Source of the DNA: Sthenelais limicola
Taxonomy: Eukaryota > Annelida > Polychaeta > Phyllodocida > Sigalionidae
Assembly: GCA_942159475.1 (NCBI GenBank)
Contig: OW804096.1
Location: forward strand, 11,147,871 to 11,211,870
Direction of reading: 5' to 3'
DNA length: 64,000 nt
The position numbers were made by a program, and so were the translations under genes. A model generated the notes under the pieces. That model saw only the letters and a program-made list of their open reading frames with translations, ran no database searches and was not told where the DNA came from. Every line of letters starts with the position of its first letter. The first letter of the stretch is position 1. Positions 30,823 to 41,490 of the stretch are shown here, piece by piece.

Positions 30823-31057
30823 GGGTCAGATTTTCAGAAAATGTACAATTGGCAGCTGTACACATTGAGTAAATTCTGCTAAATTAGGCTGCAATTTGGT
30901 CAATACTAGGTAAATTCGAGTATATTTGGCATTGCATTGATTCTAGCAATCTGTTTGGTTAGGTTGAACTGTATTTTGAACTTAATTTTCGTCTGAAATT
31001 TGGGTTATTTGAGAAGATCTGCGAAGTTGAATTGTACATTTTCAGAAAATCTGACCC
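30823..31057 (+). mobile_element. GGGTCAG MITE, subfamily A
   Basis: Full-length copy; flanks CATAT / ATATAT. Confidence 0.9.
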
Positions 31058-31284
31058 ATATATCTTGTGGTGCAGAGTATAGTGGGTCGGGTTCGGTTTC
31101 TATGTGCCGAGGTAAATACAGTTTATCAATCGATTTACAAGTTAATATACAAATTTTTCTTACTATTTAGGCATAATTTAATACGATAAAAAATCGTCTT
31201 AATCTTAAGATTAAGTATGCATTGCAACCATCACAAACTTAACTAGTTTGCTGCGCTCAAAATAAACGATAAAAATCCACTTAC

Positions 31285-31432
31285 GTTAAGAATATGTTGG
31301 TCTTGGATAGAAATGATTACCACAAGGAAGTACATATGTCTTGTCCTTTCTGCGAACGTAACGAATGAAAGTTTCCAAACTTCATGGGGTGCACACGATG
31401 TCATGGTTGACCTGGCTGCTCCTGTTACACAT
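31285..31432 (-). other. Exon-like segment, possible noncoding first exon
   Basis: Resembles 49277-49447 over its length. Both begin ATGTGTAACAG..CCAGGTC and end at a GTAAGT donor (here 31279-31284). Only a short frame (MCNRSSQVNHDIVCTP, then stop) is open, so a 5' UTR exon feeding the acceptor at 30079 is plausible. Confidence 0.4.
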
Positions 31433-31477
31433 CCCTCACATGGTGTAATTTCTCATTTTGTCTGAGCTATATGGTAT

Positions 31478-31759
31478 GGGTCAGATTTTCAGAAAATGTA
31501 CAATTGTCAGCAGCATATACTGAATCGTCAGATTTTCAGAAAATGTACAATTCACCTTCACCAATATTCTCAAATAACCCAAATTTCAGACAAAAATAAA
31601 GTGCAAAATACAGTTCAACCTAACAAAACAGATTTCTATAATCAATGCAATGCCGAATATACTCGAATTTACCTAGTATTGACCAAATTGCAGCCTAATT
31701 TAGCAGAATTTACTAAATATGTAGAGCTGCCAATTGTACATTTTCTGAAAATCTGACCC
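31478..31759 (-). mobile_element. GGGTCAG MITE, subfamily A, with duplicated left end
   Basis: The left terminus occurs twice (31478 and about 31528) before the reverse-oriented body, as if one MITE inserted into the edge of another. Confidence 0.85.
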
Positions 31760-32584
31760 ATACTGTGAGAGTGGTGTATACTCATCAGTATTAAGTAAAG
31801 TAACTAGACTGTATTCTAGTAAAATGTTCGATTTTTGATTTTCGTTTTTTTTTAAAAATTCAACATATCCTTATAACATCCAATTCGTGTTTTACAATAT
31901 TTGTTATCCTTTATGCAACGCATATTTTACCCGGTTCAAAGATATGTTCGATCAAAGAAGAGAACCAATAATCGTGATTAACATGAGGATTGTTACTGAC
32001 CATCAAAAAGATCCATTTCCTTTCAGCTATCAAACATAACGTTTTATTTGTTTTTGTGCGCTGTTTACGTCATCATCTTTTGGATACTGCGAAAATTAAT
32101 ATTTTCACCCTTAGTTGTACATACAGCCCATTCAAGTGACCTATTCACGCGTACACAGTAGCAAGATATAGGGTCGATGGTTCGGCTATTTTCACCCTGT
32201 GCGTTGTTTTTTGACATTTCTTTATTCAGGTAAGACAACTGTGGCTTGTTTACGTGGCTAAGGTGACCCCTATCTCCTGAAGGTGAACTTGCGGTATTGT
32301 TATTGTCTATGGAGTCATGTCATGTTAATAAAAAAAAACTTAGTTGGAAACGGGAAAAATATATGAGAAGGTGAAATGAGATGGTGGTGAAATTTAAAGA
32401 ATACATAAAAAATAGTGATAACGATATTGGTTTTTTCTGGCCACAGGGTGAAGATATCAAGGTGTAGAATAAACCCAGACCACCATTTGATGTACTACTG
32501 CCATCTATGCTGCCATCTAGCAGTATCACCCCTCATGCACTCAGCTTTCCGGTTGGGGTGTTATTCTGTTTATTTTTGTCATTT

Positions 32585-32700
32585 TTGTTTTGTGTGGGAG
32601 AGACAGAGAGAGAAAGACAGGGAGGGAGGGAGTGAGAGGGGGAGAGAGTGTGGGGAAAGAGGGGGGGGGAGATACAGACAGACAGACAGAGAGTGGTAGG
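32585..32700 (+). repeat. Purine-rich GA low-complexity tract
   Basis: Irregular (GA)n/(GGGA)n run. Frames through it encode only Arg/Glu/Gly repeats. Confidence 0.8.
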
Positions 32701-32895
32701 AGTGGGGACTTAATTCCCACCAACAATTTTCAAATTGCAAATTACAATAGCTTACAATGTACACACATTAAGCAAGATGATACCACCGTTTCTTTCATCT
32801 TTTTCGGGAGCTAATAAAAAAAGCTAGAAAAGAAGAGAAAATAGACCTATACCGGTAGAAAATGATGGATGAGATTACATGTGAGATATATATAT

Positions 32896-33130
32896 GGGTC
32901 AGATTTTCAGAAAATGTACAATTGGCAGCTCTACACATTTAGTAATTTCTGCTAAATTTTGCTGAAAAATGATTCATTTAGGGTATATCTGAGTATATTT
33001 GGGATCGTATTGATTTAAAGTATCAGTTCTGTTATGTTAAACTGCATTTTGAAGCGCATTTTTGTCTTAAATTTGGGTTATTTGAGAGGACTGGTGAAGT
33101 TGAATTGTACATTTTTCGAAAATCTGACTC
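32896..33130 (+). mobile_element. GGGTCAG MITE, subfamily B
   Basis: Full-length copy; the right terminus reads CTGACTC. Confidence 0.9.
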
Positions 33131-33245
33131 ATATAGGTTTAAAAACAAACAAAAGAATCAGATGAGAGAGTACACTGTGTTCGAATAAGATTTTTTTATC
33201 AGAGATATTGGCGACACTTTACCACTATACTACCCAGAGCGTATA

Positions 33246-33343
33246 TGAGTCAGATTTTCAGAAAATGTACAATTCAAATGTAAATTCCAGACGAAAATAT
33301 AGTTCAAAATACAGTTCAACCTAGCCAAACAGATTGCTAGAAT
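33246..33343 (-). mobile_element. GGGTCAG MITE, subfamily A fragment
   Basis: Left third only, starting GAGTCAGATTTTCAG and fading after ..AGATTGCTAGAAT. Confidence 0.75.
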
Positions 33344-33752
33344 CTGTCCCTAGCATAGAAGAATATTGAAATATAAAACTTTGGTTTCGGTTTTGAATCG
33401 GCCAATTCGAATTTGTATCGTACACGTATGATAAAACATTATTATTGCAGCCCATTTATCGCACCTCTCTGGTGGAATACGGATATATAATAAAAGATGT
33501 TAGAGTGTATCTTCTGGATTTTATTGAATGCACTTTCATACTGTTAGTTACATGAGATTCCCAGGCATCTAATTTGAACACTTTTTTCTTTGACAATAAT
33601 GGCCTTGAATCTTCAACTTAGAATTTACAATTTGTTTACCTTTTTGACCAAGAAAATACACTTTACCAAAGATTTACAAGAGCCTGGTATAATGTAGTTT
33701 CCCCTCTTTGACACAGAAACATCAGTTTTGTAGTGACTAAATTTGTACATAT

Positions 33753-33987
33753 GGGTCAGATTTTCAGAAAATGTACAATTGGCAGCTGTACAAATATAGT
33801 AAATTATGTTGAATAAGGCTGCAATTTGGTCAATACTAGTTAAATTCGAGTATATTTGGCATTGCATTGACGCTAGCAATATGTCTGGTTAGGTTGAACT
33901 GAATTTTGAACATTATTTTCGTCTGAAATTTGGGTTATATGAGAAGATTGGCCATGTTGAATTGTACATTTTCTGAAAATCTGTCCC
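33753..33987 (+). mobile_element. GGGTCAG MITE, subfamily A
   Basis: Full-length copy with a clear ACATAT duplication on both sides. Confidence 0.92.
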
Positions 33988-34933
33988 ACATATAGATCTA
34001 CGGTATTCTATCTATGGATTTATTTCATAACAGCCCAAGCTATAACATTAAATGATTCGTAATGAGGACACACATTCATAATTCATATCGTATATAATAT
34101 ATTCATTCGGTGAGAATCATTGTTAATATTGAGTTTAGATTATAAAGACATAATTAAACCGCATCACGAATGTGAAATTCTGTCAATAAAAGTTTAAAAA
34201 ACCAATTCCAAGTATTTGTTGAGCGTATTGCAGGAAAGATAATAATTACTCGCTGATTCTTTTTTGGTGGTAAAAGATCTTTTAACCACTATTTTACCTA
34301 TTACAGTGAACGCAAACAGAACAAATCATGTTGCAAAGAATGTTGACATACAGTAAGTATCGCTGAAATGATGAGGACAGGTTCATACCGTTTTTTTTTG
34401 TTTTTACATCAGCTTCTTTATTCAATATGTCAACATAACTTTTCCACTCGCGAGAGCAAATCGACATCGAAGAATACATATGCTCTATTCCTGGTGATCA
34501 TGCTGTTTTTTGAGAAATAACTTTTCTTTTTCCCTCGCTATACTAGCATAAGTAACTTATTCTTTGAACAAAGTATTTCTTACTAGATATTTTGAACGCT
34601 TTGTTGATTTTTCACCTGCTCGTTGATTTAACCGAGCTATAAGGGCTAATTATTAGATATTTTATTTGTTGCAGTCTATTAGATCGGATAGATCCGCGAA
34701 CAATTTTCTCCATATTTTATTTTCTCCTTTGCTTACTTGGTTAGCTTGATTTGAAAGATTGTTTTACGACAGGACTGGAGTATGAGGTGCAGAGATCCCT
34801 CCCCGATTGGGCCATCGTGTATACAGACTAGAGGTGAGCTGTAGTTCCCTCTTTCTCACGGATGGCCTCGTGCATGTTTGGTGCCCATTGATTATATTGC
34901 CCATCTGAAAAATATGGAAACAATTGACTATAA
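33988..34933. other. Interval without recognised gene
   Basis: AT-rich. No frame with coding character, no inverted repeat of note. Confidence 0.4.
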
Positions 34934-35030
34934 GGGTCAGATTTTCAGAATATGTACAATTGGCAGCTCAACACATTTTGGAAATTCTGCTAAATTAGGC
35001 TGAAAAATGATAAATACTGGGTATATCATA
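34934..35030 (+). mobile_element. GGGTCAG MITE, subfamily B, left fragment
   Basis: Stops after ..AAATACTGGGTATATC; the right half is lost. It is followed by repeats of ACCGGGTATAAA. Confidence 0.75.
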
Positions 35031-35663
35031 TGTATGGGAAACCGGGTATAAATACCGGGTATAAAATATATATTCTCACCTACATAATTCTTAAAAAAAT
35101 GACACTCAGGCTCAAATATTCAGATAGGCCTAAATAACCACATATATAGCTGAAATGTTCCATGTTTGATAATACACACTGGACTGTAGGGTTGTCGCAT
35201 ATCGTGACATGCTTGAAAAGTTGGTAGTTCTGTCCCGCCTTCAAAACACTGCCATGCCCACGATAATACAAGAATGATCATTTTATATACATGTAATCAA
35301 AAAAATACATTAATGTGAGGGCTATTAATACCCATATTTGTATTAATAAATATTATTACACTGAGCATAGATCACCTATAGACTGCTGTCACGTATCATG
35401 ACATAAAATCGGTGGACAATAGGTTTTGGCTTATTTCAGTGGGAATTAAATATCAGGAAAAAAAATCGTAATTTTTTTCAAGGATCAAGAATCTGTTCTG
35501 TTGCTTTATGGTGATTTTTCATATCATTTTATTGTTTTCTATATCTTTTTACAGTTATAAATATTGAATAACGTCCTACGGACGTATGATTTATAGGGGG
35601 TTTCCATACTCACCCCCAAATGACCTTGATGTGACCTTCGCAGATATATAGCAAACTGTACAT

Positions 35664-35898
35664 GGGTCAGATTTTCAGAAAATGTACAATTGGCAGATCA
35701 ACATATTTTGTAAATTCTGCTAAATTGGACTGACAAATCATCAACACTAGTTGAATGTGGGTATATTTGGTATTGCCTTGATTCAAACAGTCTGTTTGAT
35801 TATGTTGGACAGTATTTTGAACCTGATTTTTGTCTTAAATGTGGGTCATTTGAGAGAATTGGTAAAGGTGAATTGTACATTTTCTGAAAATCTGACCC
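35664..35898 (+). mobile_element. GGGTCAG MITE, subfamily C
   Basis: Full-length copy; both termini intact. Confidence 0.9.
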
Positions 35899-36000
35899 AC
35901 GTATACGTACATTTTCCTCAGTACATTTTCCTCAGCTTCAAAGATCCATTAAGAGCAAAGACACCATTTGGAAGACTTTTCTGAGAATGACAATATTTAC

Positions 36001-36132
36001 CTTGGATACGAAACTGTCCGCCTTTCTTCTCAATCCTAGTTAAACACATATAGCGCCAGAACGAGAGAAGCGGTTGTGAGGATGACCGTCATCCCCATTC
36101 CAACTATAGCCAAGACTGTGTCCTTCTCCATG
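36001..36132 (-). CDS. Exon-like segment with a 31-residue TM microprotein frame
   Basis: Bounded by TTTTAG (36133-36134) and a GTAAAT donor. The ATG at 36131 opens MEKDTVLAIVGMGMTVILTT.., one hydrophobic helix, and stops within the exon; the other frames are also closed. It could be a microprotein, a uORF in a 5' exon, or chance. Not recognised. Confidence 0.22.
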
Positions 36133-36148
36133 CTAAAATAGAATGAAT

Positions 36149-37141
36149 ATCAAAAACATAATGTAAGAATAATGAGATTTTAGAATCCGGTCCAGCGTCG
36201 GTCTATGGAAAGCAACTAGATTTAGATTTAGGTGATAACAGTACATTGTTTGATACTATTCTCAGTCATTCCTGTTATAATCATACAATATCAAAACAGC
36301 ATGTCTATGATATAATAAATACAGGTTAACTAACGATCGAGTTGGTTGAAGAAGCGTGAATATTGCACGAGTTGCGTAGCAACAAGTGCAATATTCTAAG
36401 CGACTGAAACCAACGAGTTAGTTAACATAATTATTTATTATACATACCTTCAATCATGAAAATAGAAAAAAAATCTAGCCATAAATTTAAATTTTACCGA
36501 TAATCTTAGTAAAAAAAAAACTCAGATTGGTTGCCATGACAACCCCGCGTAAATCACTAGTAATCACCTTTTTTCAGAGCAATGCGTGTATGATAATACT
36601 ATTTAACATCGAAGCATGAATTCAATAATGAATATTCTACATCTAGATATAATTTCAGTACTAATAAACACATCAGACCTCTGATATAAAAACAGAACTA
36701 TTTATTAATGCTCGTCTAGGAGCCAAACTAATTCATTGTTGTCAGATGTTATTATAAACATTGTCACAAGTTAATGCAAGAAACTGTAGGATAAAACACA
36801 CATCCACCAATCCAGATTCACTGTTGGCCAAATCAGTATGTCCGGCGTATTTATAATGCCGAGTTATGTTCATAATTGGCATTATAAATAATAAAATGGC
36901 GTTGCACCTGCATAGACGCCGGTCAATCAGCTAAAACAAAATACCAACGGATACATACATTCACGTCAGCTAGTAGGACTATTTACCCTCGCATTCCTTT
37001 GCGCTAGGAAGTCTGCAACCGCAGATTTGTGTTTCATATACTTGGACATTACCATTTCTCGCCTGTTGTGACTTTAATTTTTTTGACATTGAACCAGCCA
37101 GGTTTGAATGGGATTACCCCCATCATCGCTCGCATTGATCA
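36149..37141. other. Interval upstream of LINE ORF1
   Basis: No gene seen up to about 36950. The LINE 5' UTR probably occupies the last 150-250 bp, but its 5' end cannot be fixed without other copies. Confidence 0.4.
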
Positions 37142-38668
37142 ATGGAGGTAAACGTAAACAATTCATTCTTTAGCCGCATGGGCTTTGACTCATTTACCCA
37201 GCTATTACCATTTGGCAATACCACTAGTGACACCCCAAATACTGAAATGAATGAACCTGTAGGGCCATTGTCTGATAACACTGCTGAAAAACCTACCACC
37301 CCCTCAGCCGAGGTGACTCAGCAAAACACCATGGCAGCCGCCATTAGCCCCAGTCCACCCTCTTCACCCGGCCTCACCGAGGACGCTCTGTCACCTGTCC
37401 ACAAACAACTCAAACCAGTGTCGTCGCCAGTCATTACTGATCCCAAAGATTGTCCTCCCAAATCGTTACCCAATGCAATCGCCATAACTCATCAACCTCT
37501 AACTAGCACCCCAAGAAAACCTACTACAGGTCTAACCTCTTTGAACGATTTGGCTGATAACTTGAAGAATTACTATGACAATTCGATGAAACAAATCGAC
37601 CTGAAGTTGTTAAAAATCAATAATGATATCACATCTAGTAACACTGAAATCAACAGCCGAATAACAAAACTAGAAACTAGGGTTAAGCTGGTTGAGGGAG
37701 ATAGTTTTTCTCCAGAAGAGGTAAAATCCTATGTTACTGCAGAAGTAGCAAAAACCATAAAAACTGAGACAGAGTCGCTAAAATCCGAATTTATAAATTC
37801 ACAAGCACCTGACATGCAGGCTCTAGATCAGTGGAAAAACACCACAGCTCAGCTCTTCAAAGATGAAATAGCAGAGTTAAAGGATAAGGTAATTGCTCTC
37901 ACCACCGAACAGGGGAAATTGAAAACTGCAGTAAATCAAACTGACGCCTGGCAAGGTCGACTATATGCCATGTCCACCCAAAACTCGATCTGTATTGACA
38001 AAGCAGTCAATGCTTCCACTAAAATGTCTGAAAATATTGACACGATCGAAGTAAAAATTCGCAAGAATAATATTATCATTGATGGCGTACCAGAGCGTCA
38101 GGGAGAAGATCTCGCGGCTATCTCCACTGATATCGTAGGACCAACTATCAATGAATTCTCTCCCAATGACATCGACTTGATCTATCGTCTAGGCAAGTAC
38201 AAGCCAAATAAAGTCCGTCCCATCCTAATGTCTCTTACCTCGTCGAGGAAGAGGGATTTTATTATCAGCCAAGCAAAGACAATAAAGCAAAACTGTCAAT
38301 TTGATAATATCTGGATAAATAAGGATATTCCGGACGACCCCAGGAGGAAATTTCAACTACTCAGGAAATGCCACAAACTACTGAAGGCCAGTGACAAAGT
38401 AAACTCATACAATACAATACAATACACATACAATATAATGGTGAGCGCTATTCCTACCACGACCTACATAAACTACCAGAAGGCTGTAGGCCCGAAGATC
38501 TCAAATCTCAAACTTTCCCCAATGTTGATGGTTTTGGATACCAAAGCGAACATGTGTTCGCCTCCAATTTTTACAGCGCTAGTTTCTGGTATGCAGGCAC
38601 GAAATACACCTCGGTTGAGCAAGGGTACCAACACCGAAAGGCGTTATCCGCCAATAATACGGAGTTAG
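37142..38668 (+). CDS. LINE ORF1 (coiled coil + RRM-like + CTD)
   Basis: An N-terminal Pro/Ser/Thr-rich stretch, then a probable coiled coil (about 135-185, IKK..TEINSRITKLETRVKL), an RRM-like part (about 300-360, NNIIIDGVPERQGED.., LIYRLGKYK) and the start of an ORF1p-type C-terminal domain (DDPRRKFQLLRKCHKLL). It would bind element RNA. The frame after about 38415 is spurious: an indel in the CAATACAATACAATACACAT run moves the true continuation to the next frame, where HDLHKLPEGCRPEDL, a typical ORF1p ending, leads on into the NADAR-like domain. Confidence 0.82.
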   Translation: MEVNVNNSFFSRMGFDSFTQLLPFGNTTSDTPNTEMNEPVGPLSDNTAEKPTTPSAEVTQQNTMAAAISPSPPSSPGLTEDALSPVHKQLKPVSSPVITDPKDCPPKSLPNAIAITHQPLTSTPRKPTTGLTSLNDLADNLKNYYDNSMKQIDLKLLKINNDITSSNTEINSRITKLETRVKLVEGDSFSPEEVKSYVTAEVAKTIKTETESLKSEFINSQAPDMQALDQWKNTTAQLFKDEIAELKDKVIALTTEQGKLKTAVNQTDAWQGRLYAMSTQNSICIDKAVNASTKMSENIDTIEVKIRKNNIIIDGVPERQGEDLAAISTDIVGPTINEFSPNDIDLIYRLGKYKPNKVRPILMSLTSSRKRDFIISQAKTIKQNCQFDNIWINKDIPDDPRRKFQLLRKCHKLLKASDKVNSYNTIQYTYNIMVSAIPTTTYINYQKAVGPKISNLKLSPMLMVLDTKANMCSPPIFTALVSGMQARNTPRLSKGTNTERRYPPIIRS

Positions 38669-38994
38669 CATCCACCATTCTACTCACGGACAATCCATAC
38701 GAAATTAAAAGATTGGGTGACTCGATTGAAAGTTCCGATTATTGGACCGCAAATGATGAAAAAGAAATGAAAACGCTTATGCGCGAGAAATTTCTAGCAA
38801 ACGAGGATATACGTCTAAAATTAATCTCCACTCCCCATAAGAATTACTACGAAATGACGGCTGGAAAACGGTGGGGAACCGGCCACCGCTTGCATGATCA
38901 ACACTTCAACACCGGCACGTTCGAAGGTGAAAACTTGCAAGGTAATATCCTTGCCGCTCTAAAAACAGAGCTTTCTCAGCAAGTTGCAGGTTAG
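38425..38994 (+). CDS. NADAR (YbiA-like) domain in LINE ORF1
   Basis: The shifted frame reads from about 38425 (LHKLPEGCRPEDLK) into a domain with FASNFYSASFWYAG, TSVEQGYQHRKA (E-x-x-Y-Q-x-x-K), MKTLMREKFLANEDIRLKLI, KRWGTGHRLHD and GENLQGNILAAL. These match in order the conserved blocks of the NADAR/YbiA family, N-glycosidases acting on ADP-ribose-type or riboflavin-pathway nucleotides. The listed start near 38554 would be GTG and is not real; the frame is open further up and is most simply a C-terminal extension of ORF1 before the frameshift. A role in the LINE is unknown; NAD-signalling or ADP-ribose defence evasion is conjecture. Confidence 0.78.
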   Translation, partial: HIQYNGERYSYHDLHKLPEGCRPEDLKSQTFPNVDGFGYQSEHVFASNFYSASFWYAGTKYTSVEQGYQHRKALSANNTELASTILLTDNPYEIKRLGDSIESSDYWTANDEKEMKTLMREKFLANEDIRLKLISTPHKNYYEMTAGKRWGTGHRLHDQHFNTGTFEGENLQGNILAALKTELSQQVAG

Positions 38995-39013
38995 TCAATA
39001 GCACTTCCACGCC

Positions 39014-39646
39014 ATGTCCCGGATAGATTACTTCTTTATTGGGGATTCCAGGATAAGAGGGTTGCAACCTCACCTGAACTGTTATTTTGACCCATACAAA
39101 TACAGAATCCTAGCCTTTTCAGGCGCATCGCTTAAAATGTCGGCGCACTTAGCCTATGACAGCCTAGCTCGCGCCAGACCTCACTATGTTATCTTCCTCT
39201 CAGGTCTTTGTACCATGACGAGAAAAAACCCCTCCACGAAGCAAGTCTGTTTAGTCAACAATAATACCAATGCTTCTGTTGACGTCTACCAGTCAGATAT
39301 GGATTACGTACAAGACCTAGTTTGCCAGGCACTTGAGCCGCTGGATACCAATATTATCTTTTGCCCTGTGACCGGCATGGAGCTTGCCACCTACAACAAG
39401 CAACTGACCAGGCACCCGAAGCAAGATCTTTTAAATGACACCGTTACCGCTTTGAACCAAGTCATTACCAGACGCAACGAGGCCGAATCTCTACCAACTC
39501 CCTTCTTAAATGACTTTATCCATCCAAACCGTCACAAGAAGCATCTTAACCTCTACTCTTACCTAGCCGATGATGGTTGTCATTTAACGGACAAATGCAG
39601 GGAGCATTGGGCTTACAAACTTCATAAGGCCTGTATAAACCTTTAA
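39014..39646 (+). CDS. SGNH/GDSL-type hydrolase ORF of the LINE
   Basis: 210 residues from an ATG 17 bases after the NADAR stop. It contains GDS near the start (residues 10-12, FFIGDSRIRGL), a Gly in AFSGASLKM, and the block V D187-x-x-H190 (DDGCHLTD). These are Ser, Asp and His of an SGNH esterase fold. CR1-clade LINEs carry an esterase inside ORF1; here it is a separate ORF. The Asn of block III is not obvious. Confidence 0.78.
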   Translation: MSRIDYFFIGDSRIRGLQPHLNCYFDPYKYRILAFSGASLKMSAHLAYDSLARARPHYVIFLSGLCTMTRKNPSTKQVCLVNNNTNASVDVYQSDMDYVQDLVCQALEPLDTNIIFCPVTGMELATYNKQLTRHPKQDLLNDTVTALNQVITRRNEAESLPTPFLNDFIHPNRHKKHLNLYSYLADDGCHLTDKCREHWAYKLHKACINL

Positions 39647-39739
39647 ACTTTAGCTTGTCACTTGACAGCCATATTCAACAACACCACCAAAACTCAGTAT
39701 GAACTAAAAATATATGTTTACAAAACTGATAAGTTGTAT

Positions 39740-39890
39740 TTTGAAACAGGTCTACGCTGTATTGTCTTCACTTGAATTGTTCTCACTCGTTTATTTTCTG
39801 AGCACATTCCATGTTCCAAACGAAACAGGTCTACGTTGTATTGTTCACTTGAATTGTTCTCACTTGAATTGATTTCACTCGTATATGCCT
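39740..39890 (+). repeat. Two-copy repeat, period 79 bp
   Basis: GAAACAGGTCTACG(C/T)TGTATTG occurs at 39743 and 39822, each followed by CACTTGAATTGTTCTCACT. Lies between the SGNH ORF and the endonuclease. Confidence 0.75.
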
Positions 39891-40437
39891 CTGTGTACAT
39901 ACTACAGCCTATACATGTGTTTGACACCCATGTCCCACACCTGTGCCCTAACATATACATATATTTGTATTGCCCTTGTCAAGCGCAAGTCTAGCCTAGT
40001 TAAATTGAAATTCACTAGCTCGTTATGACTGATATCGTCTGTGTTGTGTGTGTTATTTGCTCGATTTGCCTCACACCCCAACGATTCACCTGATTTACTA
40101 TTGACCCAAATATTGTCAAATGTCATTCGGGTATCCCCACTCCATGTACTGGGTTTTCCTTTTTCACCCATTGTTCTTGATTATAAACTATGAAGGTCTC
40201 TCACAACCACCTCTTTCGTCGAAGGAGGCGGAAATGGGAAATGTGCGTATGTATATCTGCACACATACTTCGACTACACTATCTGATTTATTGTATTAAT
40301 ATGTTATCCTATTATCCCTACTATATATTTACCTACCAAATGTCCTACTGCTGACGTAAATAACAATAAATGTTTAGTACAAATCGGATGTATGTATCAC
40401 GTAATTACCCTTATCGCCAAGTTTCTGTCTGCTCTCT

Positions 40438-41490
40438 ATGAATGCAGATCAGAATTCTTTGCAACAACTTAATAATTTTGCCCAAGCAAAGGGATTTAAG
40501 GTTATAGGTCTTAATATTAGGAGCCTGTTAAAAAATCTAGATGAGATCGAGATTCTTCTCAATAGGTCAAAAACTGATCTACTCATGCTTTGTGAGACAT
40601 GGTTGTCCCCTAAGGTATTTGATGCACAGCTTGCCATTCCGGGTTATGCGTTATATAGACTCGACCGATCTAGCGGGAAATCTAGAGGAGGTGGGGTTGC
40701 TGGTTATTTTAAAGATGATCTCCAGGTTGACTGTAACACATACTCGCATTTAAATATTAGTTCACCTGATCTAGAACTACAAATTCTCAAACTTACAGAA
40801 GAAAATCATAAATCAAAAGTGATACTAAATGTCTATCGAGCCCCTAGTGGCAAATATGCCCCAGCCATTGAGCAAATCCAAAACACCATCGATCAAATCT
40901 CCACAAATCACGAGTTATACATCGTAGGAGATTTTAACATTAACTATAATGACAACTCTGTTGCCAGTAAGTTATTGAAGGCTTTATCACAACGAAACCA
41001 ACTTAAGCAGTACATTAGCTCCCCAACCAGAGAAACCTCCTCTACCGCGACCATCATCGACCATATTTATTCCAACTCTAACTTTGTTCTCTCTTCAGGT
41101 GTGCTTGATCTGAACATCTCTGATCACAAGCCAATTTATCTTATCAGGAAAAAGATTAAACGTAAATTTACTAAAGTTACCTTTGAGACGAGAAGTTATC
41201 GAAACTTTAACGAAGAAATTTTTTTACAAATATTGAGAGATCATAACTGGAATGAGTTCTATGTAACGCGTGACCCGGAAGCCTGTCGGGATTACCTTGA
41301 GAAATTTATATACAGAATACTTGACAGAATGTGCCCCGTCCGCGAGTATAAAAATGTCAAAACCAGATGTGAATGGATTAATGGAGAGTTATTCGACCTT
41401 ATGAGGCAAAGAGATAAAAAATTCAAATTAGCAAAAAATACAAATCTCCGGGCCTCCTTGATGAAGCCAAAAAACTCAGAAGAGAAGTAA
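40438..41490 (+). CDS. LINE ORF2: apurinic-type endonuclease domain
   Basis: ATG start. Motifs in order: GLNIRSLL, LCETWLS (catalytic Glu), SRGGGVAGYF, VYRAPSG, IVGDFNINY, IDHIYSNS and ISDHKPI. It nicks target DNA to start target-primed reverse transcription. The frame is lost near 41461 (one base missing in CTCCTTGATGAAGCC); the next frame continues as EAKKLRREVNKLAKG toward the RT, so EN and RT were one protein. Confidence 0.93.
   Translation: MNADQNSLQQLNNFAQAKGFKVIGLNIRSLLKNLDEIEILLNRSKTDLLMLCETWLSPKVFDAQLAIPGYALYRLDRSSGKSRGGGVAGYFKDDLQVDCNTYSHLNISSPDLELQILKLTEENHKSKVILNVYRAPSGKYAPAIEQIQNTIDQISTNHELYIVGDFNINYNDNSVASKLLKALSQRNQLKQYISSPTRETSSTATIIDHIYSNSNFVLSSGVLDLNISDHKPIYLIRKKIKRKFTKVTFETRSYRNFNEEIFLQILRDHNWNEFYVTRDPEACRDYLEKFIYRILDRMCPVREYKNVKTRCEWINGELFDLMRQRDKKFKLAKNTNLRASLMKPKNSEEK

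Noticed and set aside
38425..38668. End of the first LINE ORF1 frame (after the CAATACAATAC run)
   Set aside because: Composition changes at the run and the other frame carries conserved ORF1p and NADAR blocks; the last 85 codons are treated as frameshift product.
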